Assembly (NCBI RefSeq): GCF_045679545.1
Contig: NZ_CP166194.1
Coordinates: forward strand, 1,674,001 to 1,738,000
Direction: 5' to 3'
Origin: Enterovibrio sp045679545
Lineage (GTDB): Bacteria; Pseudomonadota; Gammaproteobacteria; Enterobacterales; Vibrionaceae
DNA: 64,000 nucleotides
Positions 60,719 to 64,000 of the stretch are shown here, piece after piece. The position numbers were made by a program, and so were the translations under genes. The notes beneath the pieces are model-generated. The model was not told where the DNA came from. It searched no databases and saw only the letters and a list, made by a program, of their open reading frames with translations. The first letter of the stretch is position 1; every line of letters begins with the position of its first letter.

Positions 60719-62884
60719 ATGAGTGATAACAAAATTGCGGAGCTCAGAGCACTAATTAATGCACCAAGCCCAGAGTCCGACAGCAGTACCAGCAATTTGA
60801 CCCGGTCTGATCGATTTTTCAACAAACAGTGTTACGACGGCACAGATTTCGTACAAGGCGGCCCCGAAATCGGCTTGGGTGGCAATGAAAAACGGCTAGA
60901 TCCTTACCCCATGGTTTCTCTGCCGCAATACGACACCATCACGCTCTCTGAGCGCCAGCAAGCCTTATTAAAGGCAAAGGAAGAACACTTCTTTGAATAT
61001 GCTAAATTGCCGGGTGCCGTTATACATGGGAACGTGACTACCCTGGATGTGCAAGATGCCAATGAATGGCGATATCGTGGTGGACTGGAAGAAGCGGAAT
61101 ACAACTTTGGCGTCAATGATGCAGACCCTGACTTTGTCGGTGTTCGCTTGTTTGAGGGTACGATTGCCTATCTTGAAAAAAACTTTTTAACCATCGTACT
61201 TTCCCCTGATATTGCCCAAAAGTTCATTAATTTACTGACCGTTGTTTACAGCTCTTTGGCAGACAACAGACCCGGTCGTATCACGTTTGAAATTATGGAT
61301 CCCATCCTGCTCACTTTCCCAAGCCGAAAGTGTAACAATCTGGATGAACTCGATTTCTATCCCGACTTTTGCACCACGCATCCGCAGTATGAGCAACGCA
61401 TTAAGCAATGGCCTAAAGCGCCGTATGACAATGATTTCCGCTCAGATGATGTTGTAGGTTGGCTAGTCACTGCCGCGCCAACGCCGGTATTTAACTATTT
61501 GAAGCCTTATACCCAACACATGCAAAAATTTCCCGTCTCCAATAAACACTTTAAACGTGTTGCGGGCTTTGAGTCCGATGACATTGACCAAGCCATGGCA
61601 GAAGACCGACTCTTCATTCTTGATTTCAAAGACTTTCATGATGAAACCGTCGCGCCACGAAACTGGGATAACGCGGGCGCAAGGCTGCACGCCAGTATTG
61701 CCTTATTCGCGATTCCAGCAAATGGTGGTGCTTTGAAAACCATCGCGATTCAACCGACCCAAAAACCGATCGGCTATTCGTTTTGGGATAACTACAACTG
61801 GCTTTTTCTCAATGTTTTTGGCTACGGTGATCAGAAAAATCCCCCATCGCGCATCGTTACCCCTGCGGATAATTACTGGGCATGGCAGATGGCGAAAAAC
61901 ACTGTCACAACCATGACGTCCATGGCTGCAGTTGTGGACCATTTGTCAACTCACGTCTATCTTGGCCCTATTCCAGTCGCTTATTTCCGAAATATTCCCA
62001 ATCATCACCCTTTACGTCCACTGCTGGACACACACTTGATGGCGTTGGTTACCAATAACCATACTGGGATCTTTGAAGAGGTGGGTGTTCAAGTTATTGG
62101 CGAGGCCGACCCTTATGGCAACCCTTATAACGGTCTGTTGACCGGGGCTATTCAGCGTCTGTCTGGTTTTAGTAGCACCACATTTTTAAACGCCACTGTG
62201 CGAAGGAAAAACCATTACCACTTTTTTGAGCACAGCACACCGTTTGATCGAATGGAAGATCCTGCGTTCTCTCAATTGGAGGACTATCCACAACATGATG
62301 ACAATCGATTAATGCCAATCATCCATGAATGGGTCGATGGCTACCTTCGCTTGTATTATCACTCTGACCAAGATGTCCGTGATGACAATGAGGTTCAAGC
62401 TTTCCTTTATGAAACCACCCATGAAGGCAGAGTTCGCGGCTTCCCCGGCAATGCAGATTCAATCGAAGAACTTGTCGATATTGTCGCAAGGATTGTTTAC
62501 TGGATGTCCGTCAACCATGGTTTCACCAGTCTTGCATCGTTCATGAAGTTAGGCGCACTCGGTTTTTATCGCGATCACCCTATAGAGCCGACTCACCCTT
62601 ATTCAGAAAGAGATTGGCTCAACGTATGTCCACCGATGAATGTTGGCGCGGGGTTGTTCTTCTTTTCGCGGATCTTTACGGATCTGCCGGAAGACTGGCA
62701 CCGCTCTTTGGGTAAATACCCCAAAGGCCAGTTCAAGCATGATTACAACGTCTATCCGTTACTCGATGTTTTCCAATCACAACTTCAGGATCTCGATGAC
62801 GAAATACGTGCGAAGAACTCAGAACGCCGCTGGAGTTATGATTTGAGAATGCCTTCAACCATCACGGTCAGCCCTTGGAATTAA
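60719..62884 (+). CDS. Lipoxygenase-family protein with degenerate iron site
   Basis: This 721-residue protein has the lipoxygenase fold signatures from about residue 250: WAWQMAKNTV (about 387), VAYFRNIPNHHPLRPLLDTH (about 420-439), HEWVDGYLRLYYHSDQDVRDD (about 536-556) and RGFPGNAD (573-580). Active lipoxygenases bind iron with two histidines in HxxxxH, a later histidine, and the C-terminal isoleucine. Here the HxxxxH region reads SMAAVVDHLSTH: by end-anchored alignment, the two ligands are Met402 and Asp407 (a one-residue shift would keep His408 but still lose the first). The later histidine is kept (His600), but the C-terminus is Asn721. Dioxygenase activity is therefore doubtful. No signal peptide is visible. 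The start follows AAGGGATGAAACA. Confidence 0.85.
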   Translation: MSDNKIAELRALINAPSPESDSSTSNLTRSDRFFNKQCYDGTDFVQGGPEIGLGGNEKRLDPYPMVSLPQYDTITLSERQQALLKAKEEHFFEYAKLPGAVIHGNVTTLDVQDANEWRYRGGLEEAEYNFGVNDADPDFVGVRLFEGTIAYLEKNFLTIVLSPDIAQKFINLLTVVYSSLADNRPGRITFEIMDPILLTFPSRKCNNLDELDFYPDFCTTHPQYEQRIKQWPKAPYDNDFRSDDVVGWLVTAAPTPVFNYLKPYTQHMQKFPVSNKHFKRVAGFESDDIDQAMAEDRLFILDFKDFHDETVAPRNWDNAGARLHASIALFAIPANGGALKTIAIQPTQKPIGYSFWDNYNWLFLNVFGYGDQKNPPSRIVTPADNYWAWQMAKNTVTTMTSMAAVVDHLSTHVYLGPIPVAYFRNIPNHHPLRPLLDTHLMALVTNNHTGIFEEVGVQVIGEADPYGNPYNGLLTGAIQRLSGFSSTTFLNATVRRKNHYHFFEHSTPFDRMEDPAFSQLEDYPQHDDNRLMPIIHEWVDGYLRLYYHSDQDVRDDNEVQAFLYETTHEGRVRGFPGNADSIEELVDIVARIVYWMSVNHGFTSLASFMKLGALGFYRDHPIEPTHPYSERDWLNVCPPMNVGAGLFFFSRIFTDLPEDWHRSLGKYPKGQFKHDYNVYPLLDVFQSQLQDLDDEIRAKNSERRWSYDLRMPSTITVSPWN

Positions 62885-62930
62885 TGACTTGGAACGACGG
62901 CTTTGACATTGAAGTTTTTGGAGACCCAAT

Positions 62931-63299
62931 ATGAAACAAATTGATTTAACACGAAGAGCAACCATGCGAACCCTTCTCATTGCAGGGGGATCTTGTCTGG
63001 CGCTGTCTCAAATCAACATTTGGAAGCAGCCAAAACGTGCATTAGCGTCAACGACAGACAATGCTAAATCGCTTGCTGCGGCGGAGGAACTCGAATTATC
63101 GTCCCCGGAGCAAGACGTGTTCGTCGCAATAAAGAAAAACCTGACGTACTCAAAAACAGTAAAAGATGAACAGATCGCGGAATTTGCAAAGCGCATTGTT
63201 GACACCAGCCCACCCAACACGGATTTCAAACATGCCTTTTCAAGTTTGCAGAAAGAGTTTCAATTGATGGAATACTTTATTCGCTACATTCATGCGTAG
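62931..63299 (+). CDS. Small Tat-signal protein paired with the lipoxygenase-like gene
   Basis: This 122-residue protein starts with a twin-arginine-like signal (RRATMR near residue 8, then a hydrophobic stretch to about residue 26). The mature region is acidic and helical and has no cysteine pattern. I recognise no specific family. It begins 46 bases after the lipoxygenase-like stop on the same strand, so the two are probably cotranscribed. It may carry the signal-less partner through the Tat pathway, as small subunits do for some oxidoreductases. That is inference. Confidence 0.65.
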   Translation: MKQIDLTRRATMRTLLIAGGSCLALSQINIWKQPKRALASTTDNAKSLAAAEELELSSPEQDVFVAIKKNLTYSKTVKDEQIAEFAKRIVDTSPPNTDFKHAFSSLQKEFQLMEYFIRYIHA

Positions 63300-63685
63300 A
63301 CATGCGAGGCGGAGTGCTCAAAAAGTAGATAGCGACAACGGTAACCAAGGCTAGGTAACCAATGTGACGTGATGAATAAGCGAGGCTAATACCGTTTAGC
63401 CTCGCTTTTTTGCGTTTTATCGCCTCGCAAAACAAACGGCAATAAGGGACAAGTATTACTGTGTATGGCATATATTTGTTTTTGCCAACCAATCCAGTCA
63501 TATCTTTTCATTTCAGCACTAGGTTTGTGACTCACTCAGCCCAGATTTCCTGGGGTACGCCGCTACAGATAGTCTTATGGCATCCCAAGACAACTCAATT
63601 GTTCAAGTGACACTTAACATCAAATAGCACCTTTCTAGAACATGGAAAGCTCTTGCATTAACGATATGAAATCATGGAGGTCTAG
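63300..63685. other. Intergenic region upstream of the FadL-like gene
   Basis: This 386-base interval holds a terminator at 63378-63412 and, further on, the promoter region of the FadL-like gene. No gene is supported. A GGAGG ribosome site at 63676-63680 leads into the start at 63686. Confidence 0.6.
63378..63412 (+). terminator. Intrinsic terminator after the Tat-signal gene
   Basis: AAGCGAGGCTAA and TTAGCCTCGCTT form a perfect 12-bp stem with a six-base loop, followed by a T-run. Confidence 0.92.
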
Positions 63686-64000
63686 ATGTTAATGTCACAT
63701 CATCACAAAGTGAGATTGAGCCAATCGGCAATATTCATCGCGGCGGCACTCAGCGCAGCGACTGCGAGTGCGGCCGGCTATCAAATTGCCTTCGACTCTG
63801 TCAGCGGGCTAGGACGCGCTTATGCAGGTGAAGCGGCCATTGGCGACAGTGCTTCAGCAATGGGACGAAACCCTGCCCTTATGGCGCTATTCAAGCAGGC
63901 TGAGGTGTCGGGTGCACTGATTTACTTTGACGCCGATATTAGCGTGACGGGCGACAGCCAAGCCTTATCGTCAGATGATACGGTTCCCAATCAGTTTGTC
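63686..64000 (+). CDS. FadL-type long-chain fatty acid transporter (partial, 5' end)
   Basis: The visible 105 residues begin with a signal peptide of about 30 residues ending ASA. AGYQIAFDSVSGLGRAYAGEAAIGDSASAMGRNPALM then matches the N-terminal plug of FadL outer membrane proteins, including the G-R-A-Y-A-G-E-A segment and the NPA motif. FadL imports long-chain fatty acids across the outer membrane. The gene runs off the right edge. A GGAGG site supports the start. It is separated from the lipoxygenase-like pair by a terminator but lies on the same strand. Confidence 0.85.
   Translation, partial: MLMSHHHKVRLSQSAIFIAAALSAATASAAGYQIAFDSVSGLGRAYAGEAAIGDSASAMGRNPALMALFKQAEVSGALIYFDADISVTGDSQALSSDDTVPNQFV

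Noticed and set aside
1..64000. CRISPR arrays, tRNA or rRNA genes, insertion sequences, integrases
   Set aside because: Scanning both strands showed no regularly spaced repeats, no cloverleaf or rRNA stretches, and no transposase or integrase frames.

Overview
The window looks like chromosome I of a Vibrionaceae bacterium (Gammaproteobacteria), close to the replication terminus. The block ccoNOQP-ccoH-ccoI-ccoS-TauE/SafE-fnr-uspE-ttcA (about 20.1-30.2 kb), followed by potABCD and cobB, matches the gene order I remember from Vibrio cholerae chromosome I. FNR is Vibrio/E. coli-like with all four cluster cysteines at the same residue numbers. A near-perfect XerC/XerD dif site lies at 2734-2761. 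I cannot name the species.

Layout. 0-2.2 kb: the tail of a probable sortase substrate, a class GN sortase, a chloramphenicol-phosphotransferase-like kinase and a GNAT acetyltransferase. 2.2-3.1 kb: a gene-poor stretch with dif, a 9-bp tandem repeat and several hairpins. 3.1-15.1 kb: a FUSC-like membrane protein, then a complete form I RuBisCO/Calvin-Benson locus in two divergent operons. The leftward operon is cbbA (aldolase), prkB/cbbP, fbp/cbbF and an inositol-monophosphatase-family gene. The rightward operon is cbbL, cbbS, cbbQ, cbbO and cbbR. They share a 533-bp regulatory region carrying a LysR-type dyad. No carboxysome genes are present. 15.3-19.9 kb: a hybrid histidine kinase with a FIST-domain sensor, a degenerate SDR-like protein and a small membrane-anchored protein.

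20.1-30.2 kb encodes the cbb3 oxidase, its assembly factors, the oxygen regulator FNR, UspE and TtcA. 30.3-37.6 kb holds a DUF2987 protein, a Bax-like glucosaminidase, a membrane protein, the spermidine/putrescine transporter PotABCD and the sirtuin CobB. 37.8-43.5 kb holds a porin / PstS-like protein / diguanylate cyclase operon, a Nudix hydrolase, a DUF3581 protein and an HDOD protein. 43.7-50.5 kb is a lactate-utilisation locus: a divergent LysR regulator, lldEFG (lutABC) and a large FAD/Fe-S D-lactate-type dehydrogenase. 50.6-57.8 kb is leftward: a GntR-like LacI regulator, a periplasmic ATP-dependent DNA ligase, a murein L,D-transpeptidase-family protein and HrpA. 58.2-64 kb is rightward: an RTX-repeat protein, TrhO, a lipoxygenase-family protein that seems to have lost most of its iron ligands, a small Tat-signal protein, and the start of a FadL-type outer membrane protein.

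How it fits together. The Calvin locus could fix CO2 when energy and reductant are available, for example through respiration with the neighbouring cbb3 oxidase and oxidation of lactate. No sulfur- or hydrogen-oxidation genes lie in the window, so the electron donor is unknown. The locus sits between dif and the conserved cco block. In V. cholerae, as I remember it, the rtx and CTX elements occupy this position, so the terminus-proximal interval is a plausible insertion hotspot. The most unusual items are the RuBisCO locus in a Vibrio-like background, the dif site itself, and the degenerate lipoxygenase / Tat protein / FadL neighbourhood at the right edge.
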